A program made the position numbers and the translations under genes. Below, one piece after another: positions 38,704 to 47,484 of a stretch of DNA of 64,000 nt. The DNA comes from Sutterella sp047777475 (GTDB taxonomy: Bacteria; Pseudomonadota; Gammaproteobacteria; Burkholderiales; Burkholderiaceae_F), in contig JBKEET010000003.1 in the NCBI GenBank assembly GCA_047777475.1, forward strand, positions 186,001 to 250,000, given 5' to 3'. The notes beneath the pieces are model-generated. The model worked only from the letters and a program-made list of their open reading frames with translations. It did no database searches and was not told the DNA's origin. Within the stretch, counting starts at the first letter, position 1. Each line of letters begins with the position of its first letter.

Positions 38704-39816
38704 ATGCTCGAATCGCTTTCGCACCGCTCCCTGATCGCCGGCCGCTACGTGATCGCGCGGCTCATGCGGCTTGACATCATGCTGCTCGCGATCGTCGTCA
38801 CGCTGACGACGATCGGCTTCATCGCGCTCTTCTCGGCGAGCTACAGCTTCCCGTGGCGCATCGAGGACCAGATCCGCAACATCACGATCGCCGCGACGGT
38901 GATGCTCGCCACGGCGATGGTGCCCGTCAAGGCACTCCAGAAGGTTTCCCTGCCGCTCTTCCTGCTCGGCTGCGCGCTGCTCGTGCTGACCCTGGCGGCA
39001 GGCGTCACCGTCAAGGGCGCGACGCGCTGGCTCAACGTCGGCGTGCGCATCCAGCCCTCCGAAATCATGAAGCTCGCCGTGCCGATGATGCTGGCCTGGT
39101 ACTACAGCGTGCGCGGCGACTCGATCCGCTGGTGGGACCACCTGGCGGCTTTTGCGATGATGGTCCTGCCGGTGGCGCTCATCATGAAGCAGCCCGACCT
39201 CGGCACGTCCGTCCTCGTCGCCGTGGCGGGCTTTGCGGTGATTTTCTTCGCCGGACTGCCGAAAAAGGTCATTCTCGCCGGCCTCGTCCTCTTCATCGTC
39301 TCCCTGCCCTTTGCCTGGACCATGCTCCACGACTATCAGAGGGAGCGCATCATGACGCTGATCGACCCGACGACCGACCCGCTCGGCAAGGGCTTCCACA
39401 TCATCCAGGCGCTCATCGCCATCGGCTCGGGCGGCTTCACGGGCAAGGGCTGGATGTCGGGCACGCAGGCCCACCTCGACTTCATTCCGGAGCGCACAAG
39501 CGACTTTCTCTTCGCCGTTTTCGGCGAAGAGTTCGGCTTTGTGGGCAACATCGTCCTGCTGATTCTCTACGCTTCGCTCATCGGGCGGAGCTTTTACATC
39601 GCCGCCTATGCGCAGACGCGCTTTGCCCGCCTGCTCGCCGCGGCGATCGGCGTGATCTTTTTCACGTACACGTTCGTTAATATGGGCATGGTGAGCGGCA
39701 TCCTGCCGGTCGTCGGCGTGCCGCTCCCGTTTATGAGCTACGGCGGCACGGCGCTGATGATCCTCGGCGTGTGCTGCGGCATCTTGCTGTCCATTTCTGC
39801 GGAATCCCGCAGCTGA
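38704..39816 (+). CDS. rodA: SEDS peptidoglycan glycosyltransferase RodA
   Basis: A 370-residue polytopic enzyme polymerising lipid II for the lateral wall. Around ten helices are seen, with conserved SEDS blocks: KGATRWLNVGVRIQPSEIMK, MKQPDLGTSVLVAVAG, RTSDFLFAVFGEEFGFVG and GVPLPFMSYGGTALM. It follows mrdA by 15 bases and precedes rlpA by 23. Confidence 0.97.
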   Translation: MLESLSHRSLIAGRYVIARLMRLDIMLLAIVVTLTTIGFIALFSASYSFPWRIEDQIRNITIAATVMLATAMVPVKALQKVSLPLFLLGCALLVLTLAAGVTVKGATRWLNVGVRIQPSEIMKLAVPMMLAWYYSVRGDSIRWWDHLAAFAMMVLPVALIMKQPDLGTSVLVAVAGFAVIFFAGLPKKVILAGLVLFIVSLPFAWTMLHDYQRERIMTLIDPTTDPLGKGFHIIQALIAIGSGGFTGKGWMSGTQAHLDFIPERTSDFLFAVFGEEFGFVGNIVLLILYASLIGRSFYIAAYAQTRFARLLAAAIGVIFFTYTFVNMGMVSGILPVVGVPLPFMSYGGTALMILGVCCGILLSISAESRS

Positions 39817-39839
39817 CCTAGGAGCTGATAAGAATAACC

Positions 39840-40760
39840 ATGAGCGCACATCGACTGAGCCTGCTTCTCGCCGCGGCAGCGGCGGCCCTCCTCCTGAGCG
39901 CCTGCTCGAGCACGAACAAAGGCGGCTATTACGACCGCGACGGCCCTCCCGAGGACAGCGGCGTGCTGAGCACCGAGAGCGCGACGCCCCGCGTCGAGAA
40001 GTTCCGCCCCGCATCGCTGCGCCCCTACACCGTGATGGGCAAGCGCTACGTGCCGATCACGACCGACTCCGCGATCGAGCAGGTGGGCATCGGCTCCTGG
40101 TACGGCAAGCAATTCCACGGCAACAAGACGGCCATCGGCGAGATCTACAACATGCACGCCATGACGGCCGCCCACCCGACGATGCCGCTGCCGAGCTATG
40201 CGCGCGTGACCAACCTTGAGAACGGCCGCTCCGTGATCGTCCGCGTCAACGACCGCGGCCCGTACCTCTTCAACCGCATCATCGACCTGTCGTACGCCGC
40301 CGCCTCCGCGCTCGGCTATGCCAACAAGGGCACGGCCAAGGTGCGCGTGGTGCGCCTCACCAACGCGCAGATCGCCTCGGGCAGCTGGCGCGGCTCCGGC
40401 AGCACGGGCATCGCGGAAACGGAAACGGCCTCCGCCTCGCAGAGTTCCGGCACCGAATACGTGACGCCGGCGAGCCCCGTGGTGGTGACCGCCGGCGCCG
40501 ACACGGCGCTGAGCCAGCCCGCTTCCGGCTGGAGCGTGCAGATCGGCTTTTTCTCTTCTGAGACCAATGCCCGCGCCTACGGCGCGCATGCCGAGGCGGT
40601 CCTCGCCTCGGAATCCCAGCCCAAGAGCGCGCGCATCGTCCGCGACAACGGCGGCTACCGCGTGCTGATCGGCCAGGGCATGTCGCTTGAAGGAGCGAGG
40701 GACTCGGCCCTTTCGCTCAGGGATGTTCTCGGCGTCGGTGCCTTCGCCGTCGCAAAGTAA
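39840..40760 (+). CDS. rlpA: RlpA lipoprotein with SPOR domain
   Basis: A 306-residue lipoprotein. The signal peptide ends in lipobox LLLSAC (Cys22). A double-psi beta-barrel with IGSWYGKQFHGNKTAIGE and VRVNDRGPYLFNRIIDLS follows; in some species this cleaves glycan strands lacking stem peptides. The C-terminal SPOR domain (GWSVQIGFFSSETNARAY) binds denuded glycans at the septum. It is the sixth gene of the mre operon. Confidence 0.95.
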   Translation: MSAHRLSLLLAAAAAALLLSACSSTNKGGYYDRDGPPEDSGVLSTESATPRVEKFRPASLRPYTVMGKRYVPITTDSAIEQVGIGSWYGKQFHGNKTAIGEIYNMHAMTAAHPTMPLPSYARVTNLENGRSVIVRVNDRGPYLFNRIIDLSYAAASALGYANKGTAKVRVVRLTNAQIASGSWRGSGSTGIAETETASASQSSGTEYVTPASPVVVTAGADTALSQPASGWSVQIGFFSSETNARAYGAHAEAVLASESQPKSARIVRDNGGYRVLIGQGMSLEGARDSALSLRDVLGVGAFAVAK

Positions 40761-40782
40761 TGAAATAAAAGAAGCATATTCA

Positions 40783-42198
40783 ATGATGGTTTCCGACAAC
40801 GTCTATGCAAGCATCGGGCGCCTCTGGAAAGGCGATGCGCTCGAAGCGCTCAAGAATTTCGTGCGCCTTCCGGCCAAATCGAGCGACTTCGAGCCCGACT
40901 GGGAGTCCAAGGGCATCCTGAAGAAGGCCCTGGAGGACGCCGCCGCCTGGGCCAAGAAGCAGGTGCCCGGCATCAGGACCGAGATTTTCGAGGAAAAAGG
41001 CGTGCCGCCCGCCCTCTTCTGGCGCCTGCCCGCGACGACGGGCCGCCGCGGCCGCACGGCCTTCTTTTACGGCCACCTCGACAAGCAGCCCGAGCTTGAA
41101 GGCTGGAGCGAGGGGCTCTCCCCGTGGAACCCCGTCATCCGGGGCGACCTGCTCTACGGGCGCGGCGCCGTCGACGACGGCTACAACTTCTACGCGGTGA
41201 TGTCGGCCGTGAAGGCGCTCGAGGAAAACGGCGTGCCGCACCCCGAAATCGCCGGCCTGTACGAAACGGACGAGGAAAGCGGCTCGAAGGGCCTCGAAGC
41301 CTGGATCGCCGAAGCGGCCAAGCGCATGGGCAAGCCCGCCTTCATCGCCATCAACGACCTCGACGGCCAGGATCCGAGCCGTCTCTGGCTCACGCTCTCG
41401 ACGCGCGGCGTGCTCGCCTTCACGCTCACCGCCAAGGTGCTCGAGCGGCCCGCCCACTCGGGCAGCGCCGGCGGCATCGTGCCGAGCTCGTTCCGCATCG
41501 TCAGGGCGCTTCTCTCGCGCATCGAGGACGAGGAAACGGGCGAGATCCTCGTGCCTGAGCTCCGCACCGAGGTGCCCGAGAGCATCCTTGCGGCCGTAAG
41601 GGCGCTCTCCGGAAAGGAAGACGTCAGGGCGCACTTCGAATGGGCAGGGAAGACGCACTCCGAAGCTGATACGCCTTATGAGGCGATGCTGCGCAACACG
41701 TGGCAGAGCGCCCTTTCGATTACGGCCGCCGCGGGCCTGCCGCCGCTCTCGAGCGCGAGCAACCTCGTGCGCGCCTACACCTCGGTGCGCGTCTCGATCC
41801 GCATGCCGCCCAACGCCGACGGCAGGAAAGCCTTTGAGCACATCCGCACCCTGCTCACGGAAAACGTGCCCTGCGGCGCCGAAGTAAGCATTACGGACGC
41901 CGACATGTACAACGGCTTCGCGCAGCAGCCGCCCGAAGGCTGGATCAAGGACGCGCTCTCCGCCGCCTCGCGCCGCCACTTCGGCGGCAGCGAGCCGGGC
42001 TATCTCTTCTGCGGCGCCTCGATCGGGACGCTGCCGAATTTCCGGCGGCAGTTCCCCGATTCGCCCTTCGTGAACACCGGCGCGCTGTCGCCGAGCTCGC
42101 ACGCGCACGCGCCCGACGAGAACCTCAGCCTTTCGCTGTGCGAGAAGCTCGCCTGCACGGCGGCCGATCTGATTGCGGCCGTTCCGGAGGAGGAATGA
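40783..42198 (+). CDS. M20-family metallopeptidase
   Basis: A 471-residue two-zinc peptidase. Metal and catalytic motifs are GHLDKQP, GRGAVDDGYN (bridging Asp), ETDEESGS (general base and ligand), NDLDGQD and the late SPSSHAHAPDE His. A lid/dimerisation domain sits in the middle. There is no signal peptide, so a cytosolic dipeptidase is likely; substrate unknown. The start at 40783 (ATG ATG) follows rlpA by 22 bases. Confidence 0.9.
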   Translation: MMVSDNVYASIGRLWKGDALEALKNFVRLPAKSSDFEPDWESKGILKKALEDAAAWAKKQVPGIRTEIFEEKGVPPALFWRLPATTGRRGRTAFFYGHLDKQPELEGWSEGLSPWNPVIRGDLLYGRGAVDDGYNFYAVMSAVKALEENGVPHPEIAGLYETDEESGSKGLEAWIAEAAKRMGKPAFIAINDLDGQDPSRLWLTLSTRGVLAFTLTAKVLERPAHSGSAGGIVPSSFRIVRALLSRIEDEETGEILVPELRTEVPESILAAVRALSGKEDVRAHFEWAGKTHSEADTPYEAMLRNTWQSALSITAAAGLPPLSSASNLVRAYTSVRVSIRMPPNADGRKAFEHIRTLLTENVPCGAEVSITDADMYNGFAQQPPEGWIKDALSAASRRHFGGSEPGYLFCGASIGTLPNFRRQFPDSPFVNTGALSPSSHAHAPDENLSLSLCEKLACTAADLIAAVPEEE

Positions 42199-42199
42199 C

Positions 42200-42415
42200 A
42201 TGCGCAGGGACGTTGTGACGCAGGTGATCGTGCAGTGGGACGACGGCGAATGGGAAAACTTCGCCACGCCCCTGGAGGCGGAGCGCTACATCAACGCGAT
42301 GCTCGACGAGCTTGACGTGCCCCGCGCCGCCTGGCTCGAGGACATGCACGGCAACAAGAAGTGGGACTACCGCATCGTCGAGGACGAGACGGGCGTCATC
42401 CGCCTGGAGGACTGA
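42200..42415 (+). CDS. Unknown 71-residue protein
   Basis: I do not recognise this protein. GGAGGAGGA stands 5 bases before ATG 42200, which lies 1 base after the M20 stop, so it is surely translated with its neighbours. The product is acidic, with an N-terminal beta-like segment VVTQVIVQWDDGEWENF, a helix around PLEAERYINAMLDEL and a charged tail (KKWDYRIVEDETGVIR). No Cys pair, signal peptide or membrane helix is seen. The HIT gene follows 3 bases later. Confidence 0.78.
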   Translation: MRRDVVTQVIVQWDDGEWENFATPLEAERYINAMLDELDVPRAAWLEDMHGNKKWDYRIVEDETGVIRLED

Positions 42416-42418
42416 AAG

Positions 42419-42844
42419 ATGTGCGAGCTTTGCACCGAAAAGCACGCCGGCGAAATCTGGCGCGGCCGTCACTTTTACGTTTTTGACGCGAAGGAGCCGC
42501 TCTTTCCGTGCTACCTGCGCGTTGCCGCCGTGCGGCACGTGCCGGAAATGTCGTCGCTGACCCCGGAGGAGCGCAGCGAGCTCTTCGGCATTCTCGAGGC
42601 GATCGAGGAAGAGATGATCGCGGTGATGCACCCCGACAAGGTCAACTGGGCGCAGTTCGGCAACATGGTGCCGCACCTCCATTGGCACATCATCGCCCGC
42701 TGGAAGGACGACTCGCACTTTCCCGAGTCGCCCTGGGGCCGCGTGCAGCGCGAGGTGCCCGCGGACGTTACGTCCGTGCGCGCCGCGCTCACCGAGAAGC
42801 TCAAGGCGCGCCTTAAGGCGCGCCTTGAAAAGGAATTTTCCTAA
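42419..42844 (+). CDS. HIT-family nucleotide hydrolase/transferase
   Basis: A 141-residue HIT protein. The histidine triad is HLHWHIIARW, preceded by the conserved Asn in FGNMVPHLHWH. Two Cys at the start (MCELC) recall zinc-binding HIT members. Likely substrates are Ap4A-like dinucleotides or adenosine phosphoramidates; which one is not decidable. It ends the plus-strand run and overlaps the convergent SPOR gene by 4 bases. Confidence 0.9.
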   Translation: MCELCTEKHAGEIWRGRHFYVFDAKEPLFPCYLRVAAVRHVPEMSSLTPEERSELFGILEAIEEEMIAVMHPDKVNWAQFGNMVPHLHWHIIARWKDDSHFPESPWGRVQREVPADVTSVRAALTEKLKARLKARLEKEFS

Positions 42845-43635
42845 CGCTCGGCAGGGCACGCGTAAAGCGTGAGCCGCTCGCGAAGCGCCAGGCGCCAAAG
42901 CGCCTCGGCGCTTTCTTTTTGGAGCGGCGCGAACACCAGGCGCACGGCGCCCGGGTCTGGCGGCTCAAGCCCCGTGACGTGAAGCTCGACGCCGTCGGTG
43001 CGGGCGGCGCTGCCGCGCGCCCAGGCGTCCGCATCGGCGCTGCTGCGGAAAACGCCGAGCACGACGGCCCTGCCGCCCTTCTTCGTCGCCTTGACGGCAG
43101 CGCCGTCAAAGCCCTTGGCCTTCAGGGCCGCGGCGACTTCTCCGGCTTTCTTCGCATTGAACGGGCCGGCGTAGACCGCATAGCGGGATTCGGCGTAGGC
43201 CCTGACGATCTGCATCGAGCCGACGAGCCCCGCGGCATCGAGCGGCGCGCGAAGCGAAGGCAGGCGGCTTTCCGAAACGCTGTTCGTCACGGCGCAGAGC
43301 GCCGAAGAAACGGACTCGGCGGTGAGTTTCTCGGGCAGGCTGACCGGAACGGGCAGCTCGCCCTGCGGCAGTGCGCTCTGCGCGGCCTGTGAGCTGCCGT
43401 CCGCCGAATCGGCGGGCGCGGCTGCGGGCGGCATGTCGTCGATGATGGCGGGCGCGGCGGGCGGCCTCACCTTGTCGGGCGACACCAGCTCGGGCTTGCG
43501 CCAGCCGAGCTTGTCGACGCCGGCGCTTGCCGAAGCGCCGCTCGGCAGCGTATCGGCGGAATTGTCCTGCAGGAGAAAAAGCGCGCCGAGAGCGAGCGCG
43601 GCGGCCAGCGCGAGAAAAGCGGCGAGGTATTTCAC
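42841..43635 (-). CDS. SPOR-domain-like membrane protein downstream of coaX
   Basis: A 264-residue protein with one N-terminal membrane helix (about 5-22), a long Pro/Ala-rich linker and a region resembling a SPOR repeat: YAVYAGPFNAKKAGEVAAAL, then GGRAVVLGVFRSSADADAWA. It is probably anchored in the inner membrane with a periplasmic body. Its start overlaps the coaX stop (ATGA), a layout common in Burkholderiales (birA-coaX-SPOR). Function unknown. Confidence 0.78.
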   Translation of the reverse strand: MKYLAAFLALAAALALGALFLLQDNSADTLPSGASASAGVDKLGWRKPELVSPDKVRPPAAPAIIDDMPPAAAPADSADGSSQAAQSALPQGELPVPVSLPEKLTAESVSSALCAVTNSVSESRLPSLRAPLDAAGLVGSMQIVRAYAESRYAVYAGPFNAKKAGEVAAALKAKGFDGAAVKATKKGGRAVVLGVFRSSADADAWARGSAARTDGVELHVTGLEPPDPGAVRLVFAPLQKESAEALWRLALRERLTLYACPAER

Positions 43636-44396
43636 TGCTTGCCTCCGTTGTTGGCGAGCTCGGCCAGGCCGAGGAGAACGAGATTGTGCCGAAGCACAAG
43701 GTCGGGCACCTCTTTGCGAAGATGCGGCTCGATGAACTGCGCCGCGCCGCCCGCGATGATGATCTTCGGGTCGAGGCCCTTTTCGCGCAGCGTCGCGCGG
43801 GCGCGCAGGATGAGGCCGACCTGCGCGTCGACGATGCCGGTGGTGATCGCCTCGCTCGTGCAGTTCGGGAAAACCGAGTACGGGCCGAGCGAGCCCGGCA
43901 GCGCCAGCTGGCCGTGCGTGAGGCAGCTCTGCATGAGGCTCGGGCCCGGCGAGATGCGGCCGCCCCTGAACTGATAGATGCCCATGCTGTCGCGCACCAC
44001 CGCGTCGACCGTCGTGGCCGTGCCGAGGTGGCAGACGAGGAGCGCCTTTTCCTCGGGCATGGCGTGCACGGCGCCGATCGCCGCAAACCAGCGGTCGGCC
44101 CCGAGGCCCTTGTAAGTGCTCCTGAGCTCATAGCGGCCGTGGAAAGCGTCCTGCGGACGCGCCCAGATCCAGCTGATGCCGTGGTCGTTGAAAAACTTCG
44201 TGAGCGAGAACGCCACGACGGGCGCCGCCACCGTGCAGCCGACCACGCGGTCCGGATGCATCTCGAGCCACAGCTTGTAGAGCTCTTCCTTGAAGTGCGT
44301 GCTGCCCTGGTGCACGATCGTATGAGGATTGTCGGGATCCTCCCTGGTCGTCCACTTGAGCGCGGTGTTCCCGAGATCAATGAGCAGAGTCGTCAT
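43632..44396 (-). CDS. coaX: Type III pantothenate kinase
   Basis: First step of coenzyme A synthesis, in the ASKHA fold and not feedback-inhibited like CoaA. The 254-residue protein shows the phosphate loop LLIDLGNTALKW, LVCHLGTATTVDAV and RGGRISPGPSLM. ATG 44396 is preferred to a TTG two codons upstream. It overlaps birA by about 20 bases and the SPOR gene by 4. Confidence 0.95.
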   Translation of the reverse strand: MTTLLIDLGNTALKWTTREDPDNPHTIVHQGSTHFKEELYKLWLEMHPDRVVGCTVAAPVVAFSLTKFFNDHGISWIWARPQDAFHGRYELRSTYKGLGADRWFAAIGAVHAMPEEKALLVCHLGTATTVDAVVRDSMGIYQFRGGRISPGPSLMQSCLTHGQLALPGSLGPYSVFPNCTSEAITTGIVDAQVGLILRARATLREKGLDPKIIIAGGAAQFIEPHLRKEVPDLVLRHNLVLLGLAELANNGGKQ

Positions 44397-45126
44397 GCGC
44401 AATGCTTCCTGATGAAAAGGCGTGTTCGGCGCCTTCTTCGTCCTTCAGGATCAGGCGTCCCCCGGCATCGATGCCCTGAGAAACGCCCCTGGCGGTCCTC
44501 TCGTCCCCGACGAGCGTCACCGTCCGGCCGGCAAAAGCATCGAAAAAGCCCCACTGGCGCACGATCGCCTCGTCGGGCAAAGCCATTTTATCGAGAATGC
44601 CCTGGGCGAGATCCTCGAGCACCGCTTCCCGCTCTTCTTCGGAAACCAGCGGGCAGGAAGGCTGGGCGGCGCCGGTGATCGGCCACCCGTTGGTGGTTTT
44701 AAGAGAACGGTCTCCCGTGCGGTTGATGCCGACGCCGATGATGACGGCGCCGCGCCCGGCGGCGTCGCGGTGCGCTTCGCAGAGGATGCCGCCCGCCTTG
44801 CCGCCGCGGATCCAGATGTCGTTGGGCCACTTGAGCGCGGCATCGACGCCGTGCGCGACCAGCGCCTCGCAGACGCCCATGCCGGCGGCGATCGGGACGA
44901 GCGTGAGCGCGCAGCGGATGCACGCCTCAGGCACTGCAAGCGAAAAGATCAGGGAACCCTCGCGCATCGTCCAGCGCCGTCCCCTCGTGCCCCGGCCCGC
45001 CGTCTGGCGGCGGGCGATGAGCAGGAACGGCTGCCCGAGCCTTTCCGCATCGAGCTTGCGCTTGAGATCGTCGTTGGTGGAGCCGGTGACCGCCACGGTT
45101 TGGCGGCCGCACTGTGCAGAAAGCAA
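44377..45126 (-). CDS. birA: Biotin-[acetyl-CoA carboxylase] ligase without DNA-binding domain
   Basis: Attaches biotin to AccB through biotinyl-AMP. The 249-residue protein has TGSTND, the biotinyl-AMP loop GRGTRGRRW, and KWPNDIWIRGGKAGGIL. A C-terminal SH3-like domain follows. It lacks the N-terminal helix-turn-helix of E. coli BirA, so it cannot be a repressor by itself. The start is probably TTG 45126: an in-frame stop lies just upstream, and GAGG stands 7 bases before it. Confidence 0.92.
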   Translation of the reverse strand: MLSAQCGRQTVAVTGSTNDDLKRKLDAERLGQPFLLIARRQTAGRGTRGRRWTMREGSLIFSLAVPEACIRCALTLVPIAAGMGVCEALVAHGVDAALKWPNDIWIRGGKAGGILCEAHRDAAGRGAVIIGVGINRTGDRSLKTTNGWPITGAAQPSCPLVSEEEREAVLEDLAQGILDKMALPDEAIVRQWGFFDAFAGRTVTLVGDERTARGVSQGIDAGGRLILKDEEGAEHAFSSGSIAHDDSAH

Positions 45127-45271
45127 GAAAAAGCCTCTTCAAAAAAGAAAAAAACGCGGTCCGCCCCTTTTCCCGCGGCGGCCGCAGGACTCCATTTTGT
45201 CATCAGTTCGACAATTCGGACAAGTGCGTTTAGCATTGGAAATCTTTCAGGAATAACCCGATTGCAACACC

Positions 45272-45562
45272 ATGGCCGACACTGAAAAGAAGAGCGAGGG
45301 CAAAGAAGAGCCCGTCATGAAGTTCCCGATGCTGTTTCCCGTGAAAATCATGGGACTCAGCACGGCGGAATTCAAAGACACCGTTCTTAAGATAACGCAC
45401 GAGCACTTTGACGATTTCGACGAAAAGACGCTCGAGACCGATTTCTCCGCCAAGAAGAAGTACATGGCGCTCACGGTCACCGTGAACGCCAAGTCCCGAG
45501 AGCAGCTCGACAACTATTACCGCGCGCTCACGTCCTGCCCCCTCGTCAAATACGCACTCTGA
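45272..45562 (+). CDS. DUF493/YbeD-family protein
   Basis: A 96-residue protein. The core PVKIMGLSTAEFKDTVLKI and YMALTVTVNAKSREQLDNYY match the YbeD/DUF493 family, a ferredoxin-like fold with suspected regulatory roles. Elsewhere ybeD usually neighbours lipB; here the next gene, 1 base later, is menA, so the normal context is lost. Confidence 0.85.
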   Translation: MADTEKKSEGKEEPVMKFPMLFPVKIMGLSTAEFKDTVLKITHEHFDDFDEKTLETDFSAKKKYMALTVTVNAKSREQLDNYYRALTSCPLVKYAL

Positions 45563-45563
45563 A

Positions 45564-46484
45564 ATGCCGGAAGAAGAAGTCCGTCCGGGCAGTCTCAGGG
45601 CCTGGCTTGCATTCACGCGCCCGAAAACGTTCGGCGTGGCCGTTGCGCCGGTGATCGCAGCGCTTTCGCTGGCTTATGCAGAAACCGGCATTTTCAAGCC
45701 CCTCGTGGCGCTTTTCACGTTCACGATGGCCATCTGCATGCAGGCGCTCACCAACATGAAGAACGACCTCGGCTACACCGAGCGGCACGCCGAAACGGGC
45801 AACCGCCGCGGCCTGCCGAGAGCAACGGCCAGGGGCTGGCTCACCGTGGGGCAGGCGCGCAATGCCATCAGGCTCACGATTGCGCTCGGCCTGCTCAACA
45901 CCGCGGTGCTGATCTATTTCGGCGGCTGGTTCTTCGCCGTCATCGGCATCGCGTCGACCGTTGCCGCCTACGCCTACATGGGCGGCCCGAAGCCCATCGC
46001 CTACACGCCCTTCGGCGAAATCACGGTGCTGATTTTCTTCGGCCTCACGGCCGTGCTCGGCACTTACTGGCTGCAGGCGCACATGCTGACGGCCAACTCC
46101 GTGGCGCTCGGCGCCGCGCTGGGCGCCATCGCCTCCGCGGTGCTCTGCGTCAACAACTGGCGCGACAGGGAGCACGACGAGAGCATCAACCGCCGCACGC
46201 TGGCCGTCGTGGCCGGCGAGAAGCGCTTCCCGATCATCTTTGCGGCGGTGCTCTACCTGCCCTTCGCGCTGGTCGCGCTGATGATGATCGCCAATCCGCA
46301 GCTCTGGCCCTGCGTGCTCACCTTCATCGCCATGCCGCGCTGCGCGGAAATCTTCCGCCAGATGCGCACCCTGAAGCACGAAGCCTTGAACGGCACGATG
46401 TTCGAGTGCGTGAAGCTCGAGCTGAAATTCTCGCTGCTCTTCTCGATCGGCGCCCTGCTGAGCGTGCTGCTGGCCGGCTATTGA
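45564..46484 (+). CDS. menA: 1,4-Dihydroxy-2-naphthoate prenyltransferase (UbiA family, MenA-like)
   Basis: Inner-membrane enzyme attaching the prenyl tail in menaquinone synthesis. The 306-residue protein has about eight helices. LRAWLAFTRPKTFGVAVAPV is the typical opening. The second metal motif, NNWRDREHDESINRRTLAV, is MenA-like. The first motif reads NMKNDLGYTERH instead of the usual NDxxDxxxD. The protein is complete. menC at the right edge supports a menaquinone pathway. Confidence 0.88.
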   Translation: MPEEEVRPGSLRAWLAFTRPKTFGVAVAPVIAALSLAYAETGIFKPLVALFTFTMAICMQALTNMKNDLGYTERHAETGNRRGLPRATARGWLTVGQARNAIRLTIALGLLNTAVLIYFGGWFFAVIGIASTVAAYAYMGGPKPIAYTPFGEITVLIFFGLTAVLGTYWLQAHMLTANSVALGAALGAIASAVLCVNNWRDREHDESINRRTLAVVAGEKRFPIIFAAVLYLPFALVALMMIANPQLWPCVLTFIAMPRCAEIFRQMRTLKHEALNGTMFECVKLELKFSLLFSIGALLSVLLAGY

Positions 46485-46542
46485 AAAAACGTGATTTCCG
46501 ATATGATCAGGGTATGTTCAACAGCAAAGTCCCCTGACTGAT

Positions 46543-47415
46543 ATGACTGAAAATCTCAATAAACAGCCCGTTCCTGACCGCGCCGAGCACAACGCCTTTT
46601 TCCCCTCTGAATACTCGCTTTCGCTCTACACGAGCAAGAAAAGCGACTTCAGCGGCTACGAAACGGAGCCTCTCCCGGCCGCGGCCGGCCGCAAGATCCT
46701 CATGATCGCTTCCGACGAGCGCTATGTGCGCATGAAGAACGGACGCTTCTTCTCCACGGGCAATCATCCCGTCGAGACGCTGCTGCCGATGATGCACCTT
46801 GCGCACGCCGGCTTCGACATTGAACCGGCGACGCTTTCCGGCAACATGGTCAAGCTGGAAATGTGGGCCATGCCAACCGAAGACAAGGCAGTGACAGACT
46901 TTTACGAAAGCTGCCTGCCGAAGCTCGAGGCGCCGAAGCGCCTTTCGGACATCGTCGGCAGCGTCACCGCTCCCGATTCTCCCTACGCCGGCGTTTTCAT
47001 TCCGGGCGGACATGCCGCGCTTCTCGGCCTGCCGTTCGACCTTTCGGTGAAAAAAGTCCTTTTCTGGGCCATGCGGGAAAAGAAAGCGGTTATTTCTCTC
47101 TGCCACGGCCCGGCGGGGTTCCTTGCCGCCTCAGTGGGCGAAAAGGATGAGGATTTCCTTTTCCGCGGCTACGACATGATGGTCTTTCCCGATGCGCTTG
47201 ACGAAGGCGCCAACCAGGACATCGGCTATATGCCGGGCAGGCTCCCCTGGCTGCTCGCCGCGCGGCTTGAAAAGCTCGGCGTCAGAGTTCTCAACACGGA
47301 CATCACCGGCGCCGTGCACCGCGACCGCAACGTCCTGACCGGCGACAGCCCGCTTGCCGCCAACCGCCTCGGCATTGAGGGAGCGAAAATTCTCTCGGAA
47401 ATGTTGCGCCAGTAA
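46543..47415 (+). CDS. hchA: HchA/Hsp31-type DJ-1 family glyoxalase III/deglycase
   Basis: DJ-1 superfamily enzyme that detoxifies methylglyoxal or acts as a chaperone/deglycase. The 290-residue protein carries the nucleophile elbow SLCHGPAGFLAA (Cys187-His188) and Glu78 in the NHPVE motif, the family triad. VHRDRNVLTGDSPLAANRLG is the signature C-terminal block. TTGAAA and TATGAT upstream (46481, 46502) are 15 bases apart, a weak promoter candidate. Its terminator has been split by the IS element that follows. Confidence 0.95.
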   Translation: MTENLNKQPVPDRAEHNAFFPSEYSLSLYTSKKSDFSGYETEPLPAAAGRKILMIASDERYVRMKNGRFFSTGNHPVETLLPMMHLAHAGFDIEPATLSGNMVKLEMWAMPTEDKAVTDFYESCLPKLEAPKRLSDIVGSVTAPDSPYAGVFIPGGHAALLGLPFDLSVKKVLFWAMREKKAVISLCHGPAGFLAASVGEKDEDFLFRGYDMMVFPDALDEGANQDIGYMPGRLPWLLAARLEKLGVRVLNTDITGAVHRDRNVLTGDSPLAANRLGIEGAKILSEMLRQ

Positions 47416-47431
47416 CCGCAGCCAATAAAGG

Positions 47432-47456
47432 AAAAGGAGCTTCCTGCGCGGGCAGG
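47432..47456. terminator. Left half of the hchA terminator, split by the IS insertion
   Basis: The arm AAAAGGAGCTTCCTGC (47432-47447) and GCGG loop are here. The matching arm GCAGGAGCTCCTTTTT is completed only by 48960-48974 beyond the element. Rejoined at one copy of AGG, the hairpin has 15 paired bases with one bulged T and a T run. It would have worked for hchA and, in reverse, for the BON lipoprotein gene. Confidence 0.8.
47454..47456. repeat. Target-site duplication AGG, left copy
   Basis: AGG directly abuts the left inverted repeat; the second copy is at 48960-48962. A 3-bp duplication is usual for IS150-type elements. Confidence 0.8.
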
Positions 47457-47481
47457 TGAACTGTCCCCAGTTTGTGAGACA
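47457..47481 (+). repeat. IS left terminal inverted repeat
   Basis: TGAACTGTCCCCAG, TTT, GTGAGACA. It matches the other end in 22 of 25 positions; the three middle bases differ. Confidence 0.92.
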
Positions 47482-47484
47482 GAT

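Noticed and set aside
36088..40014. A 1308-codon minus-strand open frame
   Set aside because: Antisense to mreD, mrdA and rodA; no recognisable protein content.
46481..46507. TTGAAA and TATGAT as a firm hchA promoter
   Set aside because: The spacer is only 15 bases, short of the usual 16-18, so it is mentioned under the gene but not listed as a feature.
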